Assembly: GCA_021234155.1 (NCBI GenBank)
Contig: JAJEKV010000003.1
Location: 17,222,386-17,286,385, forward strand
Origin: Isoetes taiwanensis
Taxonomy: Eukaryota; Streptophyta; Lycopodiopsida; Isoetales; Isoetaceae
Length of the DNA: 64,000 bases
Reading direction: 5' to 3'
The position numbers and the translations under genes are program-made. The notes beneath the pieces were generated by a model. It saw only the letters and a list, made by a program, of their open reading frames with translations, was not told the DNA's origin and ran no database searches. Positions within the stretch are counted from its first letter, which is position 1, and each line of letters opens with the position of its first letter. Positions 45,489-56,205 of the stretch are shown in pieces.

Positions 45489-47873
45489 TAGAGCTCTGCC
45501 TGGTGACTGTTGTTCTGCATGGCATAAAGTGCGTTCCAGCTTGATGTCACCCGCAAGTGGATGGACGCCTCCCAACAGAACGAGGAGGGGAACTCCACCC
45601 CTAGGTACTTGTAGGTGGGCGTGACATCTACAGGCGCATGTCTGTAGCCTGGCAGAATGTGTCTGGGCATCCAGATGAGACGGCATAGCTTCTGGAGTGT
45701 GGGCCAGAAGGTCAACATCGTCCGCATAGATGAGCTGGCGGATGACCTGGTGCAAAAGCTGTATGCCATCCCCTACCCCCGCCCCATGCTCGGTAAGCCC
45801 GTGGCTCTAACCGGGTCAATGTAGAGGCCAAAAGTGTTGGTGAGAGGGGACAGCCCCGGACCCCGATACTACCGGGTGAATGTTTGGTCCGTCACCGCAT
45901 CCCCGCCAAAACAACTCTCATACAGCTTTGTATATGGCATTCTCGCACGTGCAGCGGCAGCCCCGCTGACGAAGTCTAGCCCATAACTTTTCCCCGGACC
46001 GTATCAAAAGCCTTCGCGAAGTCACAAAGCGGCGCATACAAGTCCCGCCGATGGTTTTGACCGCTTCAATCAATGCCCGCAGTAAAGATATGGTCAATCG
46101 CTGAGTGGCGGGTCTAAAGCCCCTTGTGTGAGGGCTCGCACATCCGCCGCCTGCCTTAGCGGGTCAATCGCCGCCGAGAATGCCCCAACCAGCTTGGCAA
46201 ATACCGAATCGACCATGATCGTTCGGTAATGGCCTGACAAAGGTGGGTCGCCCGCCTTTGTGAATGGGGACAACCCCGCTTGTGGTCCATTGTCGGGGAA
46301 ACCTTCCCGCAATGCTCATGGAACAGGGTAGTGAGGATCGCCACCGCTGGCTGCCTCGCCCATTTGAGTAACTCGCCCGCATACCATCGAGGTCGGGCTT
46401 GCCTTGCCATTAGCCAACCGCTGCGTGTGCCCTCCACAACATCCTCCTCATGAGAACCAATGGGGGCCATCCCCGGGGGGTATGGGCGCACTGGCGTCCC
46501 CTCGTGGGTCATAGAGCTCGCCGCAGTATCGCTCCCACCCCCTCGGGTGTGATGTCCCCCGTAGGGTCGGGCTGGCCTTTGAAGCACTCTATGCCAAAAG
46601 GTTCGAGGATGAGTCCAAAGAGGTCAACATCTCCCTCGATGCCCCGACAAGGTACCGCCTTTGTCTCCTTCCGGATGGGTGCGGTACTGTGGTGGCCTCG
46701 CAAGCGGGTACCGATCCTAATGTGACGGAGCCGGCGCTATGCTTTACACTCCGCATCAAACCATCGATTCGCGGAAATGTTGCTGCCCCTCGAAAGGGCG
46801 ACGCTGGGTCTCGCCAAAGCACCCGGTCCGCATCCCGTAATAGCTCGGGCCAATCGGTCCGCTTCACCGCTCTAGTGTGGGGTCCGTAATTGTTGGCGTG
46901 GCCCCATGAGCATCTCGGCGTAGTCCTCTTCCCCGCCATAATTTAGTCGCAACGGAGGATGGCGAGGGGCTGGCATAGTGGGGGTTCTGGCGGCTTGCCA
47001 AACCATGTCCAAATAAAGTGGAAGGTGATCTGAGTCGACCTCCTCATCCCGACTGTCGGTGCCCACCCAGAAACGACTGATGAGATGCATATCTTGTGCA
47101 ACTACGAGCACATATTCCACCACACTAGACCCTCCCCTTGATTGTCCTGTCTGCAGGTGCACTTGCGAGAAGCGGGCCACTATGACAGGCCATTGCAAAT
47201 TATGAAGTAAAAAATACCACATAGCAGGAGTAATTGTCTGCCAAAGCGAGTGACCTGGCTGTCATCCGAGCCTCGTGGCCAGGTTGCCTCTGCGGGACGT
47301 AGCTGCAGGACATCGTCAGCGAGGGGGTCAAGTCTCATGGGATGCTCTACTCATGTCCGTGCATTGAAATCGCCAAGAAGGACGACCCTACCCGACTGCT
47401 TGTGCTACTGTATGTCATCATATAGATCGACATAAGGGTCCATCCTATCCGCATCGGAGTGGCTGCGATAAAAGGTGCTCTCTGCGTGAGGGAAATAACA
47501 GGCGGCCAGAAAAAGAGGGTTGCCACTGGTATTATGCACACGAACCCACAAGTACCGGTTGTGTCTGTCTGTCTTTTGGAGGGTAACCGAATGTGCAAGG
47601 TTGTCTAATAGTAGCAAACAACCCCACCATGACCCCTTTGTCTTGTACAGGTATTGAAGACCGAGAAATATTGGTAACCCGGCAGATCAGGTAGCCTGTG
47701 CCCAGCATGCTCCCATGTCTCCATGAGAAAGATGAGATCCATATCGGCTGCCACGGAGTTGAGACTGTCCCCCTTCTGCCAAGGGAAGCCTCGACAATTC
47801 CATGAGACCACCGGAGGCACAATTCCTATTTGTCAGCAGCAGTGGTATGCACAGCCTGAGTCGCGGGGGGTTC
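45489..47873 (-). pseudogene. LINE ORF2, copy B, 3' truncated
   Basis: It matches 13435-15828. The endonuclease motifs SWNCRGFPW, METWEH, GDFNA (47363-47385) and SDHLPL (about 47019-47036) are present, then RT motifs including YADD (45718-45729). The match stops at the tandem duplication joint, so the C-terminal part and 3' UTR of copy A (12374-13434) have no partner here. The YADD neighbourhood reads cleanly (QLIYADDVDLL), while copy A differs at each CTG. Confidence 0.8.
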
Positions 47874-49504
47874 TGAATGCTCTATTCTTCCTGCAAAACT
47901 CATCAACTTATTAGAAAGTAAAGCACCACAGGGTACTCGTTTTACCACCCAACCGGACCAACTAGAAGAGATGTCACCAAGTCAAGCTATTCCGCAAGAC
48001 AAGATCTCTCTAGCCACCAACCACTGGTGTTACATGAACTCCTTTTAATGATATGATCAAGCAAGGAACAAGAGAAGATACTAGAAGGTAAGGCGAGGCT
48101 CATCATCAACATAGGAAGAAGCAGATCTAGTTGTGCAGTCAACTCAGACCCCTATGCACCTTTCTGAGCATAACTTTCAAACCGTAAGAAATCTATGAAC
48201 AACCAAGCCCAATCTGGAAACTAGACTTCAAGGGCTTTCCAGCAAGGTAAGGATCGCCGATTTCTGAGTTGTGGTCGCGGAGATATCACATCTCAAAGTT
48301 GTCCTTCTATTTATGGGTAACAATACCTTTTTTTGCCTTTTTGCTTCTAAATAAAGGTCAAGGTTTATTTTTAGCTCCCTCTTTGATAATAGCAAGGCTT
48401 GGACCTACTAGATGGCTTTCTTACTTGATCATATCAATAAATATTGTTCCATGCAAGGCCACTCCCCCGAGCACCATATCAATTCCTTCCCTTCTCAAGG
48501 CATGATCGTCCTCGATCATCATTAAACCTGAAAGGAAACATGGACTTGGTTGTGGTATATATTTCTAGTTGTGGATTCAACTAGGGTTGCAACCATAGAC
48601 TTGGTTGTGGTAGATATTTCTAGTTGAGGATTCAACTAGGGTTATAACCATGGACTTGGTTACGAAATTTTTTTAGCCTAAAGGGCTGGACTTGAAAATT
48701 TTTAGCCTAAAGGGCTGGACTTGGAAATTTTTAGCCTAAAGGGCTGGACTTGATAACTTTTTATTATGCAGGTAGTAGCCATGGATTTGGTTATGTTAAT
48801 TTTCCATATAATTTCTTGATCGAGGACGATCAATCTCGAGAAGGGGAGGAATTGATATGGTTTAAGGTTAATAACTAATAATGGTGCTCGGGGGAGTGGC
48901 CTTGCATGGAACAATATTTATTGATATGATCAAGTAAAAAAAAGTCATCCGGTATGTCTAAGCCTTGCCATTATCAAAGAGAGAGCTAAAAAATAAACCT
49001 TGACCTTTATTTAGAAGCAAAAAGGCAAAAAGGGTATTATTACCTATAAATAAAAGGACAACTTTGAGACGTGATATCTCCGCAACCACAACTCAGAAAT
49101 CAGCGATCCTTACCTTGTTGGAAAACCCTTGAAGTCTAGTTTCCAGATTGGGCTTGGTTGTCCATAGATTCCTTACGGTTTGAAAGTTATGCCCAGAAAG
49201 GTGCATAGGGTCTGAGTTGACCGCACAACTAGATCCGCTTCTTCTTCCTATGTTGTTGATGTGCCATAGCCTTACCTTCTAGTATCTTCTCTTGTTCCTT
49301 GCTTGATCATACCATTAGAAGGAGTTCCTGTAACACCAGTGGTTGGTGGCTAGAAAGAGTTTGTTCTTATACAGTCTTGCAGAGTAGCTTGACTTGGTGA
49401 TATCTCTTCTAGTTGGTCCGGTTGGGTGGTAAAACGAGTACCCTGTGGTATTTTGCTTTCTAATGAGTGGATGAATTTGGAGGAAGAATAGAGCATTCGT
49501 ATCA
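47874..49504. mobile_element. LTR palindrome, copy B (intact)
   Basis: Left LTR 47874-48481 in minus sense (CCATATCA end), minus-sense purine tract from 48482, a middle with internal repeats (48530-48818), plus-sense purine tract, then right LTR 48853-49504 in plus sense (TGATATGG to GTATCA). The arms pair along most of their 610-650 bp. LTR ends and tract resemble those of the adjacent gag-only element (CCACTCCCCCGAGC near the LTR end in both), so it is a relative. No primer site or gag is present. It keeps the uninterrupted TCTAG site that G1 used in copy A. Confidence 0.75.
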
Positions 49505-49507
49505 ACT

Positions 49508-52500
49508 TGATACAATTTGAAGATTTAGCAATGATAAACCGCCTCAACTTATAGCCAATAGAAGCCGAAAATTGAATAAAGAAGAACAGGATTCTATTAT
49601 TCAAAGATTACGACCGGCTTTAAGCCTGGACAACTGATAGGAGCACACCTCAAACCACCCAACCGGGCTCAGAAACAAGAATTCGTTATCTTGCACAAGA
49701 ATTCGTTATCTTGTTTGCAAATGCATTCAAGAACCAAAGGCACGAAATCGTTATCTCGCTACACAAGGATTCAAGAGCCTTGACCTCAATATGCTTGCAC
49801 TAGCATCATTAAGGCCGGGTATTATTCTTGTAGCATAAAGGCGAACAAGAACTATGATAAAGGCCGAGAGCAATTAGTTTGAATAGAAGCGGAGGATTCT
49901 TGGGCACGGGCCGACCGACCGAATGAGAAAAAACGATATCTTCTCTTATTTATGCAGATAGAAAGGCTATTACAGAATCGGCCTTTTTGGCATCACAAGA
50001 ATAGCTTGCTGTAAAAGGGCGGGAAGAGGCAGATACGTTGGTCAGAAATATCTTTGGCAGTATCTTTTTAGTCATAAATAGCTGGGAGCTGATTGCTAGG
50101 AGCAGATCGACCATGTTTAGCGTAGATTCGGCCTTTTCTAAGGGCCCAAAGAGCTCTGTGCCATTCCGGTTCAGTTCCGGAAATTTGGGCGTTGGTTCTA
50201 TCTGCAAGCTCGGCCTCCGTTATCAGCCACTTACATCTTTTTAGGAAAAGTTAAGTTGGTTCCCTTTTAAATATTCCAAATGTCCTTGCCCCTTGCCATT
50301 TGAATCTCAAGGTGCACGAGCCACTCCCCCGAGCCGCTCCATATCAGGTCCTTCCCTTCTTTCAGTCGATCGACCTCGATCGCTCTAAAACCCTGAAAGA
50401 AATTCCATCAAAACCCTTGTTATGAAAAGAGATGTTTCGGTCCTTCCCTTCTTAAGGCCAATCTCTTTCCCCTAGGAATGTTCTTTTTCTGATCCTCCAA
50501 GGCAGGGTCCGCACTTGGACAGAAAAATCTCCATGCTGATCCATCAAGTAGGCGTCCCTCACTTGAACAGTCATGGCATTCCCAGCCCTTTCTGATATTC
50601 CGGGTAGGTTCCCACCCCTACTCGGACAGAAAGTAAATACCTTTCTAACAAGAAAGATAGGTCCCTTCCATTAGGAAGTAATAAAAAATCCATTTTATTC
50701 AAAAAAATCACATACATAGTTTTGCATAACCTACTAAAACTCAAACCAAACTAAGATAAATGACCAATAGTATGACCGATAGTTAATCGGCTTCTTTCAT
50801 ACTCCTTGGCTGCAGCTTTTTCAGCAGCTTTGTCAGCTTTGTCAGATGTTTCTGCAATAGTATGCATTAACGCTTTTCCTTTGTCCCCCTTGCTCTTGGG
50901 AATTTCAATTTCGGTTTGAGGCTTGTCTGTAGGTATCTGTCTTTTTGGGCAAGAAGCTTTAAAGTGAGGTCCACCACATATGTAACAACCTCTTTCTGGT
51001 GCATTCGCCCGTTCCTGATTTGTACGTTGTTCCGTACTCCTGTTTCGGTTTCTTGAGTCTCTGCGATCATCATTGAATCTAACTCTTTTTGCTGCATTAT
51101 TGTTCGCCTTATCTGTGTCATGCTTGCCATTATTTTCTTTAGGGTACCCTTCCCAGATGTCATACTTGGCTCCCTTGGGATTAAACTTTCTTTCTGCAGC
51201 TTCGGCTTTCCGTACTGCTTCATCTAATGTTTGGGGTTCAATGAGCCTAAGCTCTGCATACAACTCATCCCTTAACCCAGAAATATATTTCCTTGTTAAC
51301 TCTTTATCACTGAGACCTTCCATTTGAACTGACAGATGGTTGAATTTGCTTGTGTACTGATAAACAGATTCTCGTTCTCCTTGGGTGAATATATCCCATT
51401 CCCTTCGGAGGTCTACAAAGTAGCTTGCAGGTAAGTTATGGCTTTCAAAGGCTCTTTTAAATTCCTGCCACGTTTTAATCACCGGGACCATTCTCTTCCT
51501 TCCCTGCCACCAAATTCGGGCTACATCGGTAAGGTATTTATCCATTGCCTGAAGTTTCTGCAACTCAGTGGCTCCAACTCATTCAAAAAAACTTTCCCAT
51601 GCAGCTAAGAATCCCATAACTGTAGGTGGACTTCTCTTTTCCCCTGAGAAAGTCGGCATGCCCTCCACTTTCTGCAGCCATTTAATCCTGGCAGAAGCAT
51701 TAGATGAATTAGGAGAATTTGGCGGGGAATTCTCAGGCGGCGGCGGATTAACAGGTGGAGGTTGATTTGGAAGTGGAGGCTGGGGGTTACTTGGTAAGAA
51801 TCCATAAAGCAAAGCTATTTGTTCCAGCTTGGTTTGATAATCTTGCTCAGATGTAGGTGGTGGCAAAGCAATTTGATTGGCAATTTGCTTGGCTATAAAA
51901 TCTGCTGTTCTTAGCGCCTGCTGGTATTGCTGATCAGAGATATTAAAACGGCTGGCCATTGCACAGGATATGGGAATAGAATCTAGGCTCTGATACCACT
52001 TGATACAATTTGAAGATTTAGCAATGATAAACCGCCTCAACTTATAGCCAATAGAAGCCGAAAATTGAACAAAGAAGAACATGATTCTATTATTCAAAGA
52101 TTACGACCGGCTTTAAGCCTGGACAACTGATAGGAGCACACCTCAAACCACCCAACCGGGCTCAGAAACAAGAATTCGTTATCTTGCACAAGAATTCGTT
52201 ATCTTGCTTGCAACAGAGATTCAGTAACCAAAGGCACGAGAAATCGTTATCTCGTCTACACAAGGATTCAGTAGCCTTGACCTCAATATGCTTGCACTAG
52301 CATCATTAAGGCTGGGTATTACTGTAGCATAAGGCAGGAACAAGAACTATGATAAAGGCTGAGAGCAATTAGTTTGAATAGAAGCGGAGGATTCTTGGGC
52401 ACGGCTGGACTGAATGAGAAAAACCTGATATCTTCTCTTATTTATGCAGATAGAAAGGCTATTACAGAATCAGCCTTTTTGGCATCACAAGAATAGCTTG

Positions 52501-52831
52501 CTGTAAAAGGGCGGGAAGAGGCAGATACGTTGGTCAGAAATATCTTTGGCAGTATCTTTTTCGTCATAAATAGCTAGGAGCTGATTGCTAGGAGCAGATC
52601 GACCATGTTTAGCGTAGATTCGGCCTTTTCTAAGGGCCCAAAGAGCTTTGTGCCATTCCGGTTCAGTTCCGGAAATTTGGGCGTTGGTTCTATCTGCAAG
52701 CTCGGCCTCCGTTATCAGCCACTTACATCTTTTTAGGAAAAGTTAAGTTGGTTCCCTTTTAAATATTCCAAATGTCCTTGCCCCTTGCCACCGGAATTGT
52801 TGCTCGAGCCACTCCCCCAGCCGCCCATATC
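49508..52831 (-). mobile_element. Gag-only LTR retrotransposon (TR-GAG type), copy B
   Basis: LTRs are 49508-50346 and 52001-52831, the iMet primer site is 51986-51998 and the polypurine tract starts at 50347. Organisation is identical to copy A, and both belong to the tandem duplication. The left LTR differs from the other three around 49710-49920 in the CTG/CAG manner. Confidence 0.85.
50751..51959 (-). pseudogene. gag: Gag of the gag-only LTR element, copy B
   Basis: 402 codons from 51959 to 50751 with one in-frame stop at about 51577-51579, where copy A has CGA and this copy TGA. Otherwise the frame is open: proline-rich linker, capsid domain (DVARIWWQGRKRM, EWDIFTQGERESVYQYTS), zinc knuckle CYICGGPHFKASC and a basic tail. 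This is the better-preserved copy. Confidence 0.85.
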
Positions 52832-54200
52832 TGGGAGGGGAGGGGGGAGGACGGGAAGCGAGGCCGAAAGTGAGAAGTAGATGGAGCGGAGGCAGCATGT
52901 GGGTCGAGAGGGCGGGTCGTGAGGGAGCGTGAGTAGGAGCAGAGAAGGGGGGGGCCGTGGGTAGGAGAAGGTATGTGCCACGCTCAAATAGGGGGGGCCG
53001 CAGGGTTCGCGCAGTAGTAGCAGGCCGGGCGGAAAATGTGCATCCCGCCTCGGCAACCCCCGCGGCACCCCTTGGTGGCGATGCCGAACCGGCATAAGCT
53101 CCCCGCCACAGGCTCTCCCCGTTGTGTATCCGGAGGTCCCGTCCACGGTCAGGACGCCCCTTCAAAGATCTTGCCCCGGGCGCATTATATGGCATCACGC
53201 ATCACAAGACCGCAACCGCTGGCGATATGACAATGCGTTACCCGGCGCTTGAGCCCCATGGCGGCTGCTGTCGAAATGTGAACTGGCCCGGAATGTCATC
53301 CGATCAAGAATGTGTGTTCGGATGTTGTGGGTGAGACTCTCCCCTCCTCTTCTCCGGCATGCCTCGCACTACTGTGATTGTGGCCTCCGCCAAGCGCTTT
53401 AAAGTTCCCGCGCCCCAGTCAAAGGTGGGCGAGGGCCGGGGCCTGTGCTGGGTTGGTGGTGGTGGTGGCTGGGATGGCATGGGGTGGCTTGAATGCGGGC
53501 AGCAAAGTCGTGGGTCCCCGCTGCCGGCGTCAGGCTGTGCATACCGGGGTTGGGGTGGCGGTGAGCCGCATCCTCGCCCCTTCGAAGCCGGAGCACAGCT
53601 CTTGCAGGGCTTGCCGCTGCCACCATCTCCCCGTCTGCACTACACCGCAGCTGACTATGAACCTCGGTAGGGAGACCCTGGCCCTGTCTATGGATGGCTG
53701 TCCGCAACCCCTAGAGCTCCGTGGCTCACGAGTAGCGGGCGTGCTCGAGCCCCCAAAGACACGCGTCCAGTGCCCGTGAGCCGCTTTGCCGTCCGATCTC
53801 TCAAGAACCCGCGGCGTAGTCCGCCGCATGCGTAAGAGCGGCCTCCTCCCTCGTGCCATGGTGGTGGCTTCCTCAACCTCTGACTGAAATCGAGACCGCG
53901 ATGACCAAAGATCTCGCATTGCACGCCCTCCCCCCGTGTCATGGTGTCCAGAGTGATGAACACAGAGTCTAGGCGGGCCCGCATGTCAGCGAGCTCCTGC
54001 CTGGCCTGTTGCCGTTCGAAGTGTGCCAGGCCAAGGCCATCTTCTACGTGCTGTGTGCGGGTCTCCAGGCCTGTGATGCGGTTCTTCTCGACCACCAGTT
54101 GCCTTCTAAGCACATGGGATGCCGAGGACTCCATTTCCACTGCCATGCCAGCCAGGCGGGCACTGTTAGCCTCAATGCGGGCACTGTTAGCCTCCACGCG
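52832..54200 (-). pseudogene. LINE ORF1-like region, copy B
   Basis: The open frame 53688-54197 (169 codons) begins with heptad-like repeats (EANSARIEANSARLAGMAV) and continues as a probable coiled coil (QQARQELADMRARLDSVF). The GC-rich remainder is in several frames and includes a proline run and the cysteine-rich end (about 53020-53060). Coiled coil plus Cys-rich part, upstream of an EN-RT ORF, fits LINE ORF1. A gag of another element cannot be excluded. Confidence 0.5.
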
Positions 54201-54847
54201 GCGAGAGTGCCAAGGTTAGAGCAGAATTAATGAGGTTGATGATATGACAAAGTGTGGCTAGCATGAACAAAAGATCCAAAAAATGAAAAATCTGGACAAG
54301 GTTGCAATAAGAATGTAAACAACGTCAACGACAAGGATGGTGTCCATAGATCATGTCTGTAGTAAAAAATACCATGGAGCATCAAACACAAATACGTCAT
54401 AACCAGAAACATGAGAATCAAAGAGGATATATCCAATATAAACCCATGCCACAAAAACGCACTGAAGTGTGAAATGCAAATAAGTCGTATGCACATAAAG
54501 CAAGTATAAAAATGTGAAATGATATATGATAATAGGGTAAGGCTACAGCCTAAAAACTGTAAAAAATAATAAAAGACATACAATGTAAACTTAAAATTGA
54601 CCAAATAAAATGTACTTGTAACAAAAATGTGGAATGCATTTGGAAAGCAATATGAAAATGTTAATAAAAAGAGAAAAGGTAGCTATGAATGAGATGTCAG
54701 AAGGAAATTTGATAGCACGCCGAAACCTATGAATAGATGCCCCAATATAAATAAGAGGTTGAGGTAAAGGAGGAGCCATGGGAGCACACAGTCAAGAGGA
54801 AGGTCAAGAAGAAAAGTGAGATTGAAGGCAAATCAGATTCCCTAACA
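54201..54847. other. AT-rich non-coding flank of the LINE, copy B
   Basis: Near-identical to 44840-45488. This is the last part of the duplicated unit. Confidence 0.6.
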
Positions 54848-55917
54848 AGGAGGTTCACAAAGTGCGAGGAATGTGCGAGAACAAGAATGGGAGAGCGAAG
54901 AAGATGAAGAGTAGGCAAGGTGGGCGCGAGCTAGCAGAATAGAAGCGGGCAGTAATGCAGCTAATTAAGGACTAAATTTGGCCAAATAAAACATATGTGT
55001 AACAACAAAAAATAAGTAAATGGCCTATATACAATTAACAAGTCGCAACACCGTCATGCAATATCCAAGGAATAGAATAGAATAGAATAGTTTTTTTAAC
55101 GTCCACGGAGACCCATCGCAAAAATGTAGAAGGCAGACATATATGTACACAAATCGAAACAAAATGCCAAATGCATACATGCCCATGATGTGAATGCCAT
55201 ATGCATACTTGATCATGATGTGCATCTAGAAAACGCCAACCCACCTTGAATAAAATGAGATCTAACAAAAACAGCGAATCGGACGAAGTGTAAAAATCAA
55301 GACAACAATGAAAGGAGATAGGTGCAAAGTTCCCGACCAAAGAAAAACTCAAAGGTCTTAGGATCCATCAGAATAGGATAACAATCTCGATGGGCAAAAA
55401 GGGTCTTGCCAAATGAAGGAGAATTGTACATCATAACAAAGAACAAGAAGAAGCCTGAGTGCCAGAAATGACCGAAAAAGATGACGATGTGATAAAGATA
55501 AAGCAACACACGTTGTGTATTGTGCCAAAACAAGAGGTTAACAAGCATCCAAAAAAAAGGGCTAAGAGGAGGATGATAAAAGGGAAGAAAGTGTGAAGGC
55601 TCCAAGATGAAGACCCCCATCAACCATGGGGCACGAGCGACATCATGCAGGATCCCTTGTGCTGCTACTAACTGAAAGACATTATGGATATAGTTAAAAG
55701 AGACCCAAGTTGAGAGGATGGTAAGATGGCGATGCTTGAATGGAGGAGGTCAAATGTAAAATCCAAGTCAAAGGTAAAAGTTACAGCCAAGGGTATCGAG
55801 GAGAATGAGGTCGAGAGTGTCAAGGTTCGGGTAGGAGTAATGAGGTGAGTCCAATAACCAAGTGAGGAAATGGGCAATGGAAACACAACAACCACATGTT
55901 GTTATGTGGAAAATTAT
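54848..55917. other. Non-coding repeat region, right side of the 46-kb complex
   Basis: Same purine-rich style as 9936-12373 and shares phrases with it (CATCATGCAGG). It contains a short GAATA repeat and T-run at 55074-55097, then ACGTCCACGGAGACC, which also marks the LINE 3' end at 12379: probably a very short 5'-truncated LINE tail. No gene recognised. Confidence 0.45.
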
Positions 55918-56057
55918 ATCATGAGATTGCATCCTTTTTTGTGTCTATATTCCTGATAGTATTCCTCAAAAGTCTTCAAGAAATTACTAGCATTCATACT
56001 TGGATCAAATGTAGGAGGAGGAATTGGCATGTTTAACTCAAAGTAGTGGCAAGGCAT
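55918..56057 (-). pseudogene. Ty3/gypsy gag, N-terminal piece (element G2)
   Basis: The ATG at 56057 opens a frame (YFELNMPIPPPTFDPSMNA, NFLKTFEEYYQEY) matching the start of the G1 gag at 18609. It breaks off at 55918. The next gag residues, minus about nine codons, are found at 9935 on the same strand. The leader of 149 nt to the LTR equals that of G1. Confidence 0.85.
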
Positions 56058-56184
56058 ACCTGCATTAGTTTGAATACTTACTCATGGCACTGCTGCAGAG
56101 GTCTCATGATTCTCTTGTGCTTCAACATGCTCCGAAGTTTTATTATTTCTCCTGGGAGCCATGAGTTCAAATTCCAGGTAAATG

Positions 56185-56202
56185 ATATCGGTAGAGCCTC
56201 CA
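56185..56202 (-). promoter_or_regulatory. Primer binding site of G2 (same unassigned tRNA as G1)
   Basis: TGGAGGCTCTACCGATAT on the minus strand, 3 bp from the LTR, matching the G1 site with two substitutions. Conservation in an old copy supports function. Confidence 0.5.
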
Positions 56203-56205
56203 AAA

